64,000 nucleotides of DNA from Acidimicrobiaceae bacterium (GCA_003161255.1 PMOQ01000106.1:7897-71896); one strand, 5' to 3'; counted from the first letter of the stretch, positions 17,213 to 26,780 are shown. The notes: a model not told the origin generated them from the sequence alone. Numbers and translations: made by a program.

Positions 17213-18874
17213 GTGGTGACGGGCGAGCGTGGCGGGGCCGAGTGGTGGCGCGACGCCGTCGTCTACCAGGTCTACATCCGCAGCTTCGCCGACGGCGACG
17301 GCGACGGAATCGGCGACATCGAGGGCATCCGCTCCCGGCTCGGCTACCTGTCCGATCTCGGCGTCGACTCGATCTGGGTCACGCCGTGGTACCCCTCGCC
17401 GTTCGCCGACGGGGGCTACGACGTCGCCGATTACTGCGATATCGCCCCGGTCTTCGGTGACCTCGCCCAGGCCGAGGCGCTGATAGCGGAGGTGCACGAC
17501 CTCGGCATGCGGCTGATCGTCGACCTCGTGCCCAACCACACCTCGGACCGACACCCGTGGTTCACCCGGGCACTCGAGTCGGGAGAGGGATCACCCGAGC
17601 GCGAGTGGTACTGGTTCCGGCCCGGCAGCGGGCCGGGCGGCGACCGGCCACCCAACGACTGGCCATCGGTCTTCGGGGGCCCGGCCTGGGAACGAGTGGC
17701 CGGCGACGGGGACGCGTCGCAGTGGTTTCTGCACCTCTTCGCGCCCGAGCAGCCCGACCTCAACTGGGCCAACCCGTTGGTCGCGGAAGCCTTCGACGGC
17801 GTGCTCCGTTTCTGGTTCGACCTCGGCGTGGACGGGTTCCGGATCGACGTCGCGAACGCCATGGCCAAGGACCCGGCGCTCCCGGACCTGGTCGACCCGG
17901 CCAACGACCGGCCGACCGGGGCGGGCGACGAGGACGATCGCCTGGCCGACCATCCGTACTGGGACCGGGACGAGATCCACGAGACCTTCCGGCGGTGGCG
18001 CCGGATCGCCGACTCGTACCGCGATCCCCGGCACGGGGAAAAGATGTTCGTGGCCGAGGCATGGCGGGTGCGCCGCGGCGGTCTGGCCCGTTATGTGCGG
18101 CCCGACGAATTGCACAACGCGTTCAACTTCGAGTTCCTCGTGACCGCGTGGGCGCCGGACGCGATGCGGTCGGTCATCGACCGGCACGTCTCGATGGTGG
18201 CGGCGGTGGGAGCCGGGCCGACCTGGGTCCTGTCCAACCACGACACGGAGCGGGCCGTGACCCGTTACGGGCGGGCGGCGGGCGCCGCGGCGGGGGAGGG
18301 GCCGCGCGTCGACCTCGTGGTCGGACTGCGCCGGGCCCGGGCGGCGGCCCTGCTCACGCTGGCGTTGCCGGGCAGCACCTACCTGTACCAGGGCGACGAG
18401 CTCGGGCTGGCCGAGGTGGAGGACCTTCCAGATGAGGCACTTCAGGACCCGATCTGGCGTCGCTCCGGGCGGACCACCCGCGGCCGGGACGGGTGCCGGG
18501 TGCCGCTCCCGTGGAGCGACGATGGCCCGAGCCTCGGGTTTGGCGCCGCCGAGCCGTGGCTACCCCAGCCGGCCGGCTGGGCCCGTCTCGCCGTGTCCGC
18601 GCAGTCGAACGACCCGGAGTCGATGCTGAGCCTGTATCGACGTGCCATCGGGCTCCGCCGCTCGCACCTGGTCGGCCGCGGCCACGACATCGTCTGGCCC
18701 GAGACGGGCCCGGGCGTTCTGGCCTTCGATCGAGGGGGGTCCTTCGCTTGCGTCGTCAACTTCGGAGCCGACGCAGTGGCGCTGGAACGGGGCGCGGCGG
18801 TCCTGATCGCGAGCGGCCAGCTGGACGGCCCGAACCTGCCGACCGACACCGCCGCGTGGTTGATCCACCCGTAG
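17213..18874 (+). CDS. GH13 alpha-glucosidase (oligo-1,6-glucosidase/AglA-like)
   Basis: 553 residues from GTG 17213 (17216 equally possible). GH13 conserved regions in order: DLVPNHTSD (I), GFRIDVANAM with the nucleophile Asp (II), FVAEAW with the acid/base Glu (III) and SNHDTERAVTRYG (IV). QPDLNWANPLV is characteristic of the oligo-1,6-glucosidase/alpha-glucosidase branch rather than amylases. No signal peptide, so it works in the cytosol on imported or stored alpha-glucosides. It follows the FadD-like gene by 16 bases but has no obvious functional tie to it. Confidence 0.92.
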   Translation: MVTGERGGAEWWRDAVVYQVYIRSFADGDGDGIGDIEGIRSRLGYLSDLGVDSIWVTPWYPSPFADGGYDVADYCDIAPVFGDLAQAEALIAEVHDLGMRLIVDLVPNHTSDRHPWFTRALESGEGSPEREWYWFRPGSGPGGDRPPNDWPSVFGGPAWERVAGDGDASQWFLHLFAPEQPDLNWANPLVAEAFDGVLRFWFDLGVDGFRIDVANAMAKDPALPDLVDPANDRPTGAGDEDDRLADHPYWDRDEIHETFRRWRRIADSYRDPRHGEKMFVAEAWRVRRGGLARYVRPDELHNAFNFEFLVTAWAPDAMRSVIDRHVSMVAAVGAGPTWVLSNHDTERAVTRYGRAAGAAAGEGPRVDLVVGLRRARAAALLTLALPGSTYLYQGDELGLAEVEDLPDEALQDPIWRRSGRTTRGRDGCRVPLPWSDDGPSLGFGAAEPWLPQPAGWARLAVSAQSNDPESMLSLYRRAIGLRRSHLVGRGHDIVWPETGPGVLAFDRGGSFACVVNFGADAVALERGAAVLIASGQLDGPNLPTDTAAWLIHP

Positions 18875-18892
18875 TCGGGCCCGCAGCGCCGC

Positions 18893-19624
18893 CTACGGGT
18901 GGTTCGGCCGGGCCCGCGGCGCGTCGAGCGACGCCAGGGTCGGGAACTTGCGGAGCGCGCCGAACCGCCCGAGGCGCCCTGCGTCGACGGCGTGATCGGC
19001 CGCATCGAGCAGCCACGCATCGCCGCGGCTGTTGCCGTATGCCCACAACACGGCCTGGGGGCGGCCCGGTCCGGACAGGTCGTTGGACCGCATCCAGCCG
19101 ATCACCCTGGCGTACTTCTCGGCACCGCGGCAGTTCTTGCCGTCGAAACGGCCCGAGACGATGCCGGCCGCGTCGACGGCCAGTCGGGTGGCGAGCACCC
19201 CGTCCACGCCCAGGATCTCCCCGGCCGGCGCGATGTAGTGCTCCACCGACGCCGAGACCAGAACGACCCGGTGGCCGCGCTTTTGGTGCCACTCGATTCG
19301 GCGGCGGACCTCCGGTCGGAGGCGCAACCTCAGGTGGTCGGCCGCAAAGGCCCGGCCCTTGCGGGAGAGGTCCAAGTCGGGCGTGTTGCGCAGCAGTCGG
19401 ACGAAGAGCTGTTCCTTGTAGTCGTCGGCCGCCGAACCGGAGAGGATCGCCGCCCGCACGAGCTTCGGAAACGTGCGGGCCAGCGCGATTGCGACCGGGA
19501 TGAGCCCGCGGACGGCAATGAGGAACGAGACGGTGCTCGCGCCCCGGGTGACGGTGCCGTCGAAGTCGAACGCGGCGACGGTCGCGGGCTCGGTGCTCTC
19601 GTCTCCTGGACCGGCCAAGCTCAC
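18893..19624 (-). CDS. HAD-superfamily phosphatase (SerB-like subfamily IB)
   Basis: 243 residues from GTG 19624, overlapping the upstream crotonase stop by four bases (GTGA). HAD motif I AAFDFDGTVT, motif II VVLVSASVEHY, and motif III/IV AYGNSRGDAWLL are present. The helical cap between motifs I and II contains YKEQLFVRLLRNTPDLDL, as in HAD-IB hydrolases that act on phosphoserine or lipid phosphates. The substrate is unknown. It converges on the alpha-glucosidase with an 18-base gap. Confidence 0.85.
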   Translation of the reverse strand: MSLAGPGDESTEPATVAAFDFDGTVTRGASTVSFLIAVRGLIPVAIALARTFPKLVRAAILSGSAADDYKEQLFVRLLRNTPDLDLSRKGRAFAADHLRLRLRPEVRRRIEWHQKRGHRVVLVSASVEHYIAPAGEILGVDGVLATRLAVDAAGIVSGRFDGKNCRGAEKYARVIGWMRSNDLSGPGRPQAVLWAYGNSRGDAWLLDAADHAVDAGRLGRFGALRKFPTLASLDAPRARPNHP

Positions 19625-20448
19625 AGGGCGACCCCGCCACGTCCTTCGCCCGATGTGAACCGCTCGAAACCGACCCTGGCCTCGCCGCTCCGGAGCACCT
19701 CGCGTCCGAGGCGCGCCTCGACGATCGCCGCGTCGTCCTCGGTGAGACCCCACTGCTCCATGGCCGAGTGACGATCGCTGCGCATGCAGCCCTGCGGGAG
19801 CGCGGCGAGATCGTTGCCGAGGGCTATGGCGGTCTCGAGTGCCGAGCCGGGCGCGCACACGCGGTTGGCCAACCCGATGGCGAGCGCCTCGGGCCCGGCC
19901 ACCGGCCGGCCCGTGAGGATCATGTCCATGGCCCGGCTCGCGCCGATCAGACGGGGGAGGCGGACGGTGCCGAGGTCGACGAGGGGGACCCCGAAACGGC
20001 GGCAGAAGACCCCGAAGACCGCGTCCTCGGCGGCCACCCGGAGGTCGCACCAGACGGCGAGCTCGAGGCCGCCCGCGACGGCGTAGCCCTCGACCGCCGC
20101 GATGACCGGCTTGCCGAGCGTCATCCTGGTCGGCCCCATCGGCCCGGGACCGACGTCGTGGACGGGGCGGCGGTCGCCGGCGGCGGCCGCCTTCAGGTCG
20201 GCACCGGAGCAGAAGTTGCGCCCGGTCCCCGTGAGGATGGCCACGGCGGCGTCCGGATCCGCGTCGAAGGCCTCGAAGGCCTCCCGGAGGGCGGCGGCCG
20301 TCGTGCTGTCGACGGCGTTGCGGACCTCGGGCCGGTCGATGGTGACGATGGTCACCGGTCCCCGGCGCTCGACGCGGACCGTTTCGGCCGGGTCGGGGGG
20401 CGCGTCGGGTCGGTCGGCGTCGGGCGGCACAACGGGGGATTTTGGCAT
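19621..20448 (-). CDS. Enoyl-CoA hydratase/isomerase (crotonase) family protein
   Basis: 275 residues from ATG 20448 (MPKSPVVPPD); the track start at 20535 would run into the peroxiredoxin control region and is less likely. Crotonase motifs: VTIVTIDRPEVRNAVD, GTGRNFCSGADLKA, and EGYAVAGGLELAVWCDLRVA, with FCRRFGVPLVDLGTVRLPRLIG following. The pattern resembles actinobacterial EchA-type hydratases. Translationally coupled to the downstream HAD phosphatase. A proline-rich, acidic N-terminal tail of about 25 residues is unusual for the family and may be a start-site artefact. Confidence 0.87.
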   Translation of the reverse strand: MPKSPVVPPDADRPDAPPDPAETVRVERRGPVTIVTIDRPEVRNAVDSTTAAALREAFEAFDADPDAAVAILTGTGRNFCSGADLKAAAAGDRRPVHDVGPGPMGPTRMTLGKPVIAAVEGYAVAGGLELAVWCDLRVAAEDAVFGVFCRRFGVPLVDLGTVRLPRLIGASRAMDMILTGRPVAGPEALAIGLANRVCAPGSALETAIALGNDLAALPQGCMRSDRHSAMEQWGLTEDDAAIVEARLGREVLRSGEARVGFERFTSGEGRGGVAL

Positions 20449-20515
20449 GACCGGGCGGGCGCCTCGGTCATGGGGTCGGGCCAGGGCCGACGCGGCACGG
20501 CGGTTCGCCCAAATC

Positions 20516-20561
20516 TTGACTTGCTGAGTCGACAATTGGTCGGACCACCTATAAGGTGGTC
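20516..20561 (+). promoter_or_regulatory. Peroxiredoxin control region: Rrf2-like dyad plus 19-bp perfect palindrome
   Basis: TTGACT-TGCTG-AGTCGA (20516-20532) fits the IscR type-1/Rrf2 core YYGACT-N5-AGTCRR. Eleven bases downstream, GACCACCTATAAGGTGGTC (20543-20561) is a perfect inverted repeat with 7-bp arms around TATAA, which could double as the -10. No well-spaced -35/-10 pair is certain. Both lie within 120 bases of the peroxiredoxin ATG. Confidence 0.5.
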
Positions 20562-20634
20562 ATCGACGACACCAAGGTCCGGCACGAGGGGAAGTTTGAC
20601 GACCCCCGGCCAGCGACGAGGAGGCCCTCTAACC

Positions 20635-21270
20635 ATGGCAATCCGATTGGGCGACACCGCCCCCGATTTCACCGCAGACACCACCGAGGGAACGATCAAC
20701 TTCCACGAGTGGCTGGGCGACAGCTGGGGAGTGCTGTTCTCCCACCCGAAGGACTTCACCCCGGTCTGCACCACCGAGCTCGGGGCCTTCTCCAAGGCCA
20801 AGGCCGAGTTCGACAAGCGCAACGCCAAGCTGATCGGGCTCTCGGTCGACGGCGTCGAGTCCCACAAGGGCTGGGCCGGCGACATCGAGGAGACCCAGGG
20901 TTCGGCGCTCAACTTCCCGTTGATCGGCGACGAGGACCGCCGGGTGGCCGACCTCTACGACATGATCCACCCGAACGCCAGCGACACGATGACGGTCCGT
21001 TCGGTGTTCATCATCGGCCCGGACAAGAAGGTCAAGCTCACCTTGACCTACCCGGCCTCCACCGGCCGCAACGTCGACGAGATCATCCGGGTCCTCGACT
21101 CCCTGCAGCTGACCGCCGGCTACCAGGTCGCGACGCCGGTCAACTGGAAGGACGGCCAGGACGTGATCATCGTCCCCGCGGTGTCCGACGAGGACGCCAA
21201 GACCAAGTTCCCGAAGGGCTTCAAGGCGCTCAAGCCGTACCTTCGGGTCACCCCCCAGCCCAACCGCTGA
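20635..21270 (+). CDS. 1-Cys peroxiredoxin (Prx6/AhpC-TSA family)
   Basis: 211 residues. The start ATG 20635 has GAGGAGG about 12 bases upstream; the track's longer frame is rejected. The peroxidatic cysteine C45 lies in HPKDFTPVCTTELGAF, and the partner Arg follows in MTVRSVFIIGPDKKVKL. The length and C-terminal extension (PVNWKDGQDVIIVPAVSDEDA...YLRVTPQPNR) are those of the Prx6 subgroup, which uses one cysteine and an external thiol. No resolving Cys-Pro motif is seen at the C-terminus. It reduces hydroperoxides in the cytosol. The upstream dyads suggest redox control. Confidence 0.94.
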   Translation: MAIRLGDTAPDFTADTTEGTINFHEWLGDSWGVLFSHPKDFTPVCTTELGAFSKAKAEFDKRNAKLIGLSVDGVESHKGWAGDIEETQGSALNFPLIGDEDRRVADLYDMIHPNASDTMTVRSVFIIGPDKKVKLTLTYPASTGRNVDEIIRVLDSLQLTAGYQVATPVNWKDGQDVIIVPAVSDEDAKTKFPKGFKALKPYLRVTPQPNR

Positions 21271-21276
21271 GGGGCC

Positions 21277-21292
21277 GGCGCCACCGGGCGCC
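21277..21292. terminator. Hairpin between convergent genes
   Basis: GGCGCC-ACCG-GGCGCC is a perfect 6-bp stem with a tetraloop, between the stops of the peroxiredoxin and the acyl-CoA synthetase. There is no T-tract, so termination is plausible but unproven. Confidence 0.35.
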
Positions 21293-23077
21293 CTACGAGG
21301 TCGAGCCGGGTTCGTGCGCGAGCAGTTGCGCCCGCAGCTCGCGCTTCAACGCCTTGCCCGCCGGATTCCGGGGGAGCGGCTCGTCGCGGAACCAGAACCG
21401 CCGCGGCACCATGAACGAGGCGATGTGCTGGCGCAGGTGTGCGCTCAGCTCGTCGGCGCCGATCTTGGCCCCCGGTCGCAGCACGACCGCCGCTCCCACC
21501 TCTTCGACGAGCGTCGGGTGCGGCACCCCGAACACTGCGCACTCGGCGACAGCCGGGTGCTCGTGGAGGGCGTTCTCCACCTCCACGCAGTAGACGTTCT
21601 CCCCGCCCCGGATGACGACGTCCTTGGCCCGGTCGACGATGTGCACGAAACCCTCCTCGTCGATCCTGGCCACGTCGCCCGTGTGGAGCCAGCCGTCGGT
21701 GATGACGAGCGCGGTCTCGTCTGGCCGGTTCCAGTAGCAGCGGACGACGTTGGGCCCCCGGATCCACAGCTCGCCGATCACGTCGGGCCCGGCCGGGAGC
21801 TCGGACCCCGGTGACGACCCCGGGTACTCCTCGGGGACGACGGCGAGCTCGCATACCGGCACGGTCGGTCCGACGCTGGTCGGCTTGCGCACGTAGTCGG
21901 CCCCGCTGTTGGCGGTGACGAGCGACGACGTTTCGGTGAGGCCGTACCCGTTGCCGGGCTCGCCGACCGGAAAGCGCTCCTTGATCCGGCGGACGAGATC
22001 GGGCGGGGCCGGCGCGCCGCCGTAGGAGACGGACTGGATCGACGAGGTGTCGTACTTGTCGAAGTTCGGATGGTCGAGGACCTGCATGACGATGGTCGGG
22101 ACGCCACCGAAGCCCGACAGCCGTTCGCGTTCGATGAGTTGGAGGGCCCGCTCCGCGTCGAAGTGGTGCATCATCACGATCTTCCCGCCGGTCGCGGTGG
22201 TCGGCATGAGGGTCGACAGGCAGCCGGTCGCGTGGAACAGCGGGACTGACAACAGACTGCTCCGTTGGGCCGGTGCGGGGCCCTCGCCCGCTGGCTGCGG
22301 CCTCGCTCGGGTCATCCCCCGGGCGCCCACAAAGAAGAGGTTCATCAGATTGGTGCAGGAGTTCCGTTGCGTGCCGACGGCCCCCTTGGGGCGGCCCGTC
22401 GTCCCGGACGTGTAGAAGATCGTGGCGTCGTCCTCGGGCTCGAGGTCGACCGCCGGCGGGCTGGCCGCCGGATCCACCTGGCCCAACAACGTGTTGAACG
22501 CCATAACGTCGACGTGGTCGCCCACGGTGAGCGCGCCGAGAACCGGCCCCGATGCCGAACGGTCCTCGTCGACGATGACCAACCCCTTGAGCTGGTCGAG
22601 GCCCACGGCGGACCGGGCGATCCTCGTCGCCCGCTCGGTGTCGCAGAAGGCGACCTTTGACCCCGAGTCCGACAGCCCGTAGCAGAGCTCCTCGGCGGTC
22701 CACCAGGCGTTGATCGGGACCACGACGGCGCCTGCGATCGCGCCGGCCCAGAACGCGATCACCCACTCGGGGAGGTTCCGCATCGCAATCGCGACCCGGT
22801 CTCCCTTCTCGATTCCGAACCGCTCGATGAGCCGGTGGGCCAGGGTGGCCGCGGCGCGGTAGTGCTCGGCGAAGCTCAGCGTCTCGTCCTCGTACACCAA
22901 GAACCCGGCGTCCCCGTGGGTGCGCGACATCTCGAACACGTCCCGGAGCGACGCCGGCGCGCTCTTCCACGTTCGCACGATGACCCCGCGGATCTCCTTC
23001 GACTCGATCTCGAAGAAGCCACCGGGCGCCGTCAGGACAGCGTTGGCCTCCTCGATGGACATCGTCGCGTCGCTCAC
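21293..23077 (-). CDS. AMP-dependent acyl-CoA synthetase
   Basis: 594 residues from GTG 23077, overlapping the orn stop as GTGA. The track's 872-residue frame reads through orn in the wrong phase. Adenylation motifs: [47 protein letters not shown], and the lysine in [10 protein letters not shown]. It forms CoA thioesters, probably of fatty or aromatic acids. It is longer than its homologue at 15.6 kb, mainly through an N-terminal extension and an insertion after the P-loop ([17 protein letters not shown]...). Coupling to oligoribonuclease is a chance-looking arrangement. Confidence 0.9.
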   Translation of the reverse strand: MSDATMSIEEANAVLTAPGGFFEIESKEIRGVIVRTWKSAPASLRDVFEMSRTHGDAGFLVYEDETLSFAEHYRAAATLAHRLIERFGIEKGDRVAIAMRNLPEWVIAFWAGAIAGAVVVPINAWWTAEELCYGLSDSGSKVAFCDTERATRIARSAVGLDQLKGLVIVDEDRSASGPVLGALTVGDHVDVMAFNTLLGQVDPAASPPAVDLEPEDDATIFYTSGTTGRPKGAVGTQRNSCTNLMNLFFVGARGMTRARPQPAGEGPAPAQRSSLLSVPLFHATGCLSTLMPTTATGGKIVMMHHFDAERALQLIERERLSGFGGVPTIVMQVLDHPNFDKYDTSSIQSVSYGGAPAPPDLVRRIKERFPVGEPGNGYGLTETSSLVTANSGADYVRKPTSVGPTVPVCELAVVPEEYPGSSPGSELPAGPDVIGELWIRGPNVVRCYWNRPDETALVITDGWLHTGDVARIDEEGFVHIVDRAKDVVIRGGENVYCVEVENALHEHPAVAECAVFGVPHPTLVEEVGAAVVLRPGAKIGADELSAHLRQHIASFMVPRRFWFRDEPLPRNPAGKALKRELRAQLLAHEPGSTS

Positions 23078-23634
23078 GGCGTCCCCTCGGGTGAATCGGC
23101 GGCGGGCCGGAAGATCGCGGCCCGGTAGTAGGCAAGCTCGGCGACGCTCTCCTTGATGTCGTCCATGGCCCGGTGCGTGGTCCGCTTGCCCGGCGCGTTG
23201 GTCAGCACGTCGGGGTACCAGCGTCGGCACAACTCCTTGATCGTGGACACGTCGACGCAGCGGTAGTGCAGCCAGTCCTCGATCTCGGGCAGATAGGCGG
23301 CCAGGAACCGGCGATCGGTCCCGATGGAGTTTCCGGCGAGCGGGACGCTGCGCTGCTCGGGGATGTGCTCCTTCAAGAACGCCAGCACCTCCCGGCCGGC
23401 CGCCTCGAGCGTCGTCGTCGAGCCCCGGATCGCTTCGAGCAGCCCCGAACGGGTGTGCATGTCCCGGACGAAGTCGTCCATGAGACCCAGCTGCTCGTCG
23501 GTGGCCGAGACGACGAGGTCGGGGCCCTCTGCCACCACCTGGAGCTCGTCGTCGGTGACGAGCACCGCGATCTCCACGATCACGTCTCGGCTCGGCTCGA
23601 GGCCGGTCATCTCGAGATCCATCCAGGCCAGCAC
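23074..23634 (-). CDS. orn: Oligoribonuclease
   Basis: 186 residues from GTG 23634, giving VLAWMDLEMTGLEP, the family's standard N-terminus; the track's upstream extension is non-coding. DEDDh exonuclease residues: D and E in MDLEMTG, D in NSIGTDRRFL, and H plus D in HRAMDDIKESV. Orn degrades 2-5-mers of RNA, including pGpG from c-di-GMP turnover, in the cytosol. The length is normal. It lies divergent from the ureohydrolase gene with about 100 bases between. Confidence 0.95.
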   Translation of the reverse strand: MLAWMDLEMTGLEPSRDVIVEIAVLVTDDELQVVAEGPDLVVSATDEQLGLMDDFVRDMHTRSGLLEAIRGSTTTLEAAGREVLAFLKEHIPEQRSVPLAGNSIGTDRRFLAAYLPEIEDWLHYRCVDVSTIKELCRRWYPDVLTNAPGKRTTHRAMDDIKESVAELAYYRAAIFRPAADSPEGTP

Positions 23635-23738
23635 GCCCGGCGATGCTACCGGGGCGGGTCCGCCGGCCCCCGTTGAACCCGTTTCGCGCTCCGAAGCCCT
23701 CCGGGTGGCACCCAGGGCTTCGGGGCAGACTGGGCCCG

Positions 23739-24764
23739 ATGAGTCCACCCAACATGTACGGCCCCCCGGCCACCTTCGTCGGCGTGCCGGCCGCCGATCT
23801 CGGTGACCGGCAGAGCTTCGTCGGGGCCGGGGCGGTCGTGATCGGGGCGCCCTTCGACGGCGGGACCTCGCACCGCGCCGGGTGCCGGTTCGGGCCCCAG
23901 GCCATCCGCACGACCGACTACCTGCCCCACGACGGGCGCCGGCCCCACCTCGCCCTCGGCGTGGACCCGCTCATCGAGCTCGGCGTGGTCGACGTGGGCG
24001 ACGTCGAGATGCCGCCCGGGAACATGGAGGTCGCCCTGGCCCGGCTGGAGGAGGCGGTCGAGACGGTCGCGGCTGGGGGGGCGGTGCCCGTCGTCCTCGG
24101 CGGCGACCACACGATCGCCCTGCCCGACGTGACCGGGGTCGCACGGGCGATCGGGTGGGGCGAGGTGTCGGTCATCCACTTCGACGCCCACGCCGACACC
24201 GGCGACACCCAGTTCGGCTCCCTCTACGGGCACGGAACGCCGATGCGCAGGCTCATCGAGTCCGGAGCGACCCGCGGCGACAGGTTCCTACAGATCGGGC
24301 TGCGCGGCTACTGGCCCGAGCCCGAGACGCTCGACTGGATGGCCGAGCAGCGCATGCGGAGCTACGAGATGACCGAGCTGGTCGAGCGCGGCCTCGGCGA
24401 GTGCCTCACCGAGGCCTTCCGGACCGCCTCCGACGGCTGCAAGGGGGTCTTCTTGTCCATCGACGTCGACGTGGTCGACCCGGGGTCGGCGCCCGGGACC
24501 GGGACCCCGGAGCCCGGCGGCCTCTCGAGCCGCCAACTGCTCGACGCGGTCCGCCGCGCCGCGATGGAGCTGCCGATCGTCGGCCTCGACGTCGTCGAGG
24601 TGTCCCCGCCCTACGACCACGCCGAGGTGACCGCGTACCTCGCCAACCGGGTGGTGCTCGAGACCCTGAGCGGTCTGGCCTGGCGCAGGCACTACTCGGC
24701 CGGGGAGTCGATTCGCCGGCCTGGCGACCCGTTGCTCGAGGGCCGAGGTCCGCAGCCGGGTTAG
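23739..24764 (+). CDS. speB: Agmatinase/ureohydrolase (arginase family)
   Basis: 341 residues. The binuclear Mn-binding motifs are intact: VVLGGDHTIALP, VIHFDAHADTGD and FLSIDVDVVDPGSAPGTGTPEPGG. The family hydrolyses guanidino compounds (agmatine, guanidinobutyrate, arginine) to urea. The SAPGTGTPEPGG form favours agmatinase-type substrates over arginine. Its stop overlaps that of the convergent PLP decarboxylase by three bases. The neighbouring decarboxylase could supply an amine, but no clear polyamine operon is present. The symbol is by family only. Confidence 0.85.
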   Translation: MSPPNMYGPPATFVGVPAADLGDRQSFVGAGAVVIGAPFDGGTSHRAGCRFGPQAIRTTDYLPHDGRRPHLALGVDPLIELGVVDVGDVEMPPGNMEVALARLEEAVETVAAGGAVPVVLGGDHTIALPDVTGVARAIGWGEVSVIHFDAHADTGDTQFGSLYGHGTPMRRLIESGATRGDRFLQIGLRGYWPEPETLDWMAEQRMRSYEMTELVERGLGECLTEAFRTASDGCKGVFLSIDVDVVDPGSAPGTGTPEPGGLSSRQLLDAVRRAAMELPIVGLDVVEVSPPYDHAEVTAYLANRVVLETLSGLAWRRHYSAGESIRRPGDPLLEGRGPQPG

Positions 24765-26143
24765 GCCAGTGTGGCCAGGATCTCGCCCACCATCTCGAGG
24801 CTGGTGTCGGGGTGCAGGAACGCGAACCGGCCGACGGGCCGGCCCTCCCAGCTGGTCGGCGTCACGAAGCCGATCTGGTCGTTCAGGAGCTGGACCGACC
24901 ACTTGTCGTAGTCGGCCCGCTCCCATCCGGGCCGGCTGAACAGGACCACCGACAGCTCGGGCTGGCGGACCAGCTCGACATGCTCGGTCTCCTCGATGAG
25001 CGCCGCGCTCAGCCGGGCGGTCGTGAGCACCTGCTCGACGGCGTCGCGGTAGGCGTCGGTGCCGTAGACGGCGAGGGAGAACCACAGTGGCAACCCCCGG
25101 GCCCGACGGGTCAGGTGATAGGCGTAGTCGCTCGGGTTGAACTCCTCGGTGTCGTGGAACACGTCGAGGTACTCGGCCTGCTGTGAGTGGACGGGTCGGG
25201 CCACCGCGGGGTCCCGGTACAAGAGCGCCGCGCAGTCGAACGGTGCGTACAGCCACTTGTGCGGGTCGATGACCAACGAGTCCGCCTCCTCGATGCCGGC
25301 GAACCGGTCCCGGACCGACGGTGCGAAGAGGGCCGCGCCGCCATAGGCACCGTCGACGTGGAGCCAGATGTCCCGACGCCGGGTGACCTGCGAGATCGTC
25401 GCCAGGTCGTCGACGAGCCCCGCGTTCGTGGTGCCGGCCGTTGCCACGACCGCCACGACCGACTCGGCGGCGCCGGCTTCTTCGAGTGCGTGGTCGATGG
25501 CGGCCCCGGTCAGCCGGTGGTCTCGGTGCGGAACGATCAACGGTTCCACCCCGATGATGTTCAGTGCTTTGGCCACCGACGAGTGGGTCTCGTCGCTGAC
25601 GACGACCCTTGGCCGGTACGGCTTGACGCCACCCAGGCGGCTCGGGGCGGTGTCACGCGCCACGACCAGCGCCGACAGGTTGCCCATCGAACCGCCCGAG
25701 ACGAAGCATCCTCCCGCCGACGCCGGAAGACCGGCCAGGTCGGCCAGCACTCGCAGGGCCTGGTTCTCGGCCAGCACCGCGCCGGCGGCCTCCAGCCACG
25801 ACGTGCCCTGCAAGCACGAGCACGAGACGATCATGTCGAACAGGAGCGATGCCTTCGTCGGCACCGCCGGGATGAAGGACAAGAAACGGGGGCTGTCCGC
25901 CGAGACGATGGCCGGGGCCAGGTGTTGCGAGAACACCGAGAGGATCTTCTCGGGGTCGGTCGGCTGTGGCCCGATCAGCCCGGCCACGAGATCCTTGGAG
26001 AGCCACGGGGCCTGTCCGCCGAGGTCGAGCGGGACGGGTTCGAGCGACAGGCGCCGCCGGCAGTAGTCGAAGACCAGGTTGGCGAGCGTCTCGTCGTATT
26101 GGAACATCGGGTTGCGGGTGGGGGAGCGCTCGGTCACGCCCAT
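24761..26143 (-). CDS. PLP-dependent group II decarboxylase (aromatic amino acid decarboxylase-like)
   Basis: 460 residues from ATG 26143; ATG 26107 is an alternative start and neither has a strong ribosome site. Family landmarks: FVSGGSMGNLSALVVAR, VVATAGTTNAGLVDDLATI, LHVDGAYGGAALFA with the PLP-ring Asp, and the Schiff-base lysine in IDPHKWLYAPFDCAALLYRD. Members decarboxylate tyrosine, tryptophan, DOPA or glutamate; the HKW motif with W next to K is typical of the aromatic/DDC branch. A deaminating or aldehyde-forming variant cannot be excluded. Confidence 0.88.
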   Translation of the reverse strand: MGVTERSPTRNPMFQYDETLANLVFDYCRRRLSLEPVPLDLGGQAPWLSKDLVAGLIGPQPTDPEKILSVFSQHLAPAIVSADSPRFLSFIPAVPTKASLLFDMIVSCSCLQGTSWLEAAGAVLAENQALRVLADLAGLPASAGGCFVSGGSMGNLSALVVARDTAPSRLGGVKPYRPRVVVSDETHSSVAKALNIIGVEPLIVPHRDHRLTGAAIDHALEEAGAAESVVAVVATAGTTNAGLVDDLATISQVTRRRDIWLHVDGAYGGAALFAPSVRDRFAGIEEADSLVIDPHKWLYAPFDCAALLYRDPAVARPVHSQQAEYLDVFHDTEEFNPSDYAYHLTRRARGLPLWFSLAVYGTDAYRDAVEQVLTTARLSAALIEETEHVELVRQPELSVVLFSRPGWERADYDKWSVQLLNDQIGFVTPTSWEGRPVGRFAFLHPDTSLEMVGEILATLA

Positions 26144-26221
26144 CAGGATCGCACCGCCTGAGCCGCGGTGCCGCAACGATCTGGTCCCTTTGGCTGGATG
26201 AGGCCCCTGTAGCTTCTTGGC

Positions 26222-26665
26222 GTGGTCGACGTCCCGCTCCACCAGCTCGACCCCGATCTCCCGATCCCTGCCTACGCTCGCCCGGGCGACGCAGGCGCCG
26301 ATCTCTTTGCTCGGGAGGACGTCCACCTGCCGGCAGGTGGCGGGCGGGCTCTCGTGCCGACCGGCGTGGTCCTGGCCCTTCCTCTCGGATTCGGCGGCTT
26401 CGTCCTACCCCGGAGCGGTCTGGCGCTCCGCCATGGGGTGACGTGCCTCAACACCCCGGGCCTGGTCGACCCCGGCTATCGAGGTGAGCTGTCGGTGCTC
26501 CTCGTGAACACCGACGCCGCCGAGGACTATCAGGTGAAGAGAGGCGACCGGATCGCCCAGTTGGTCATTCAGGCGGTCGAGCAGGCCGAGTTCACACTCG
26601 TCGATCGAGATTCGCTGCCGGACTCCGAACGGGGCGAAGGCGGCTTCGGGCATTCTGGTCGTTGA
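26222..26665 (+). CDS. dut: Deoxyuridine 5'-triphosphate nucleotidohydrolase (dUTPase)
   Basis: 147 residues, GTG start. All five trimeric dUTPase motifs are visible: PGDAGADLF, LPRSGLALRHG, NTPGLVDPGYRGELSVLLVN, KRGDRIAQLVI and RGEGGFGHSG. The last motif normally reads GFGS/TG; here a His replaces Ser/Thr. The enzyme converts dUTP to dUMP and pyrophosphate. It sits just upstream of tRNA-Gly. Confidence 0.94.
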   Translation: MVDVPLHQLDPDLPIPAYARPGDAGADLFAREDVHLPAGGGRALVPTGVVLALPLGFGGFVLPRSGLALRHGVTCLNTPGLVDPGYRGELSVLLVNTDAAEDYQVKRGDRIAQLVIQAVEQAEFTLVDRDSLPDSERGEGGFGHSGR

Positions 26666-26705
26666 ACCAGCTCGCCGAAGGCCCGGGGTAATCTGGGCCC
26701 CACAC

Positions 26706-26780
26706 GCGGACGTGGCTCAGTGGTAGAGCATCACCTTGCCAAGGTGAGGGTCGCGGGTTCGAATCCCGTCGTCCGCTCCA
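26706..26780 (+). tRNA. tRNA-Gly (anticodon GCC)
   Basis: Acceptor GCGGACG/CGTCCGC with discriminator T and encoded CCA. The D-arm is GGCTCAGTGGTAGAGC, the anticodon stem-loop is CACCTTGCCAAGGTG giving GCC, and the T-arm is GCGGGTTCGAATCCCGT. Stands immediately upstream of the hicAB region. Confidence 0.97.
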
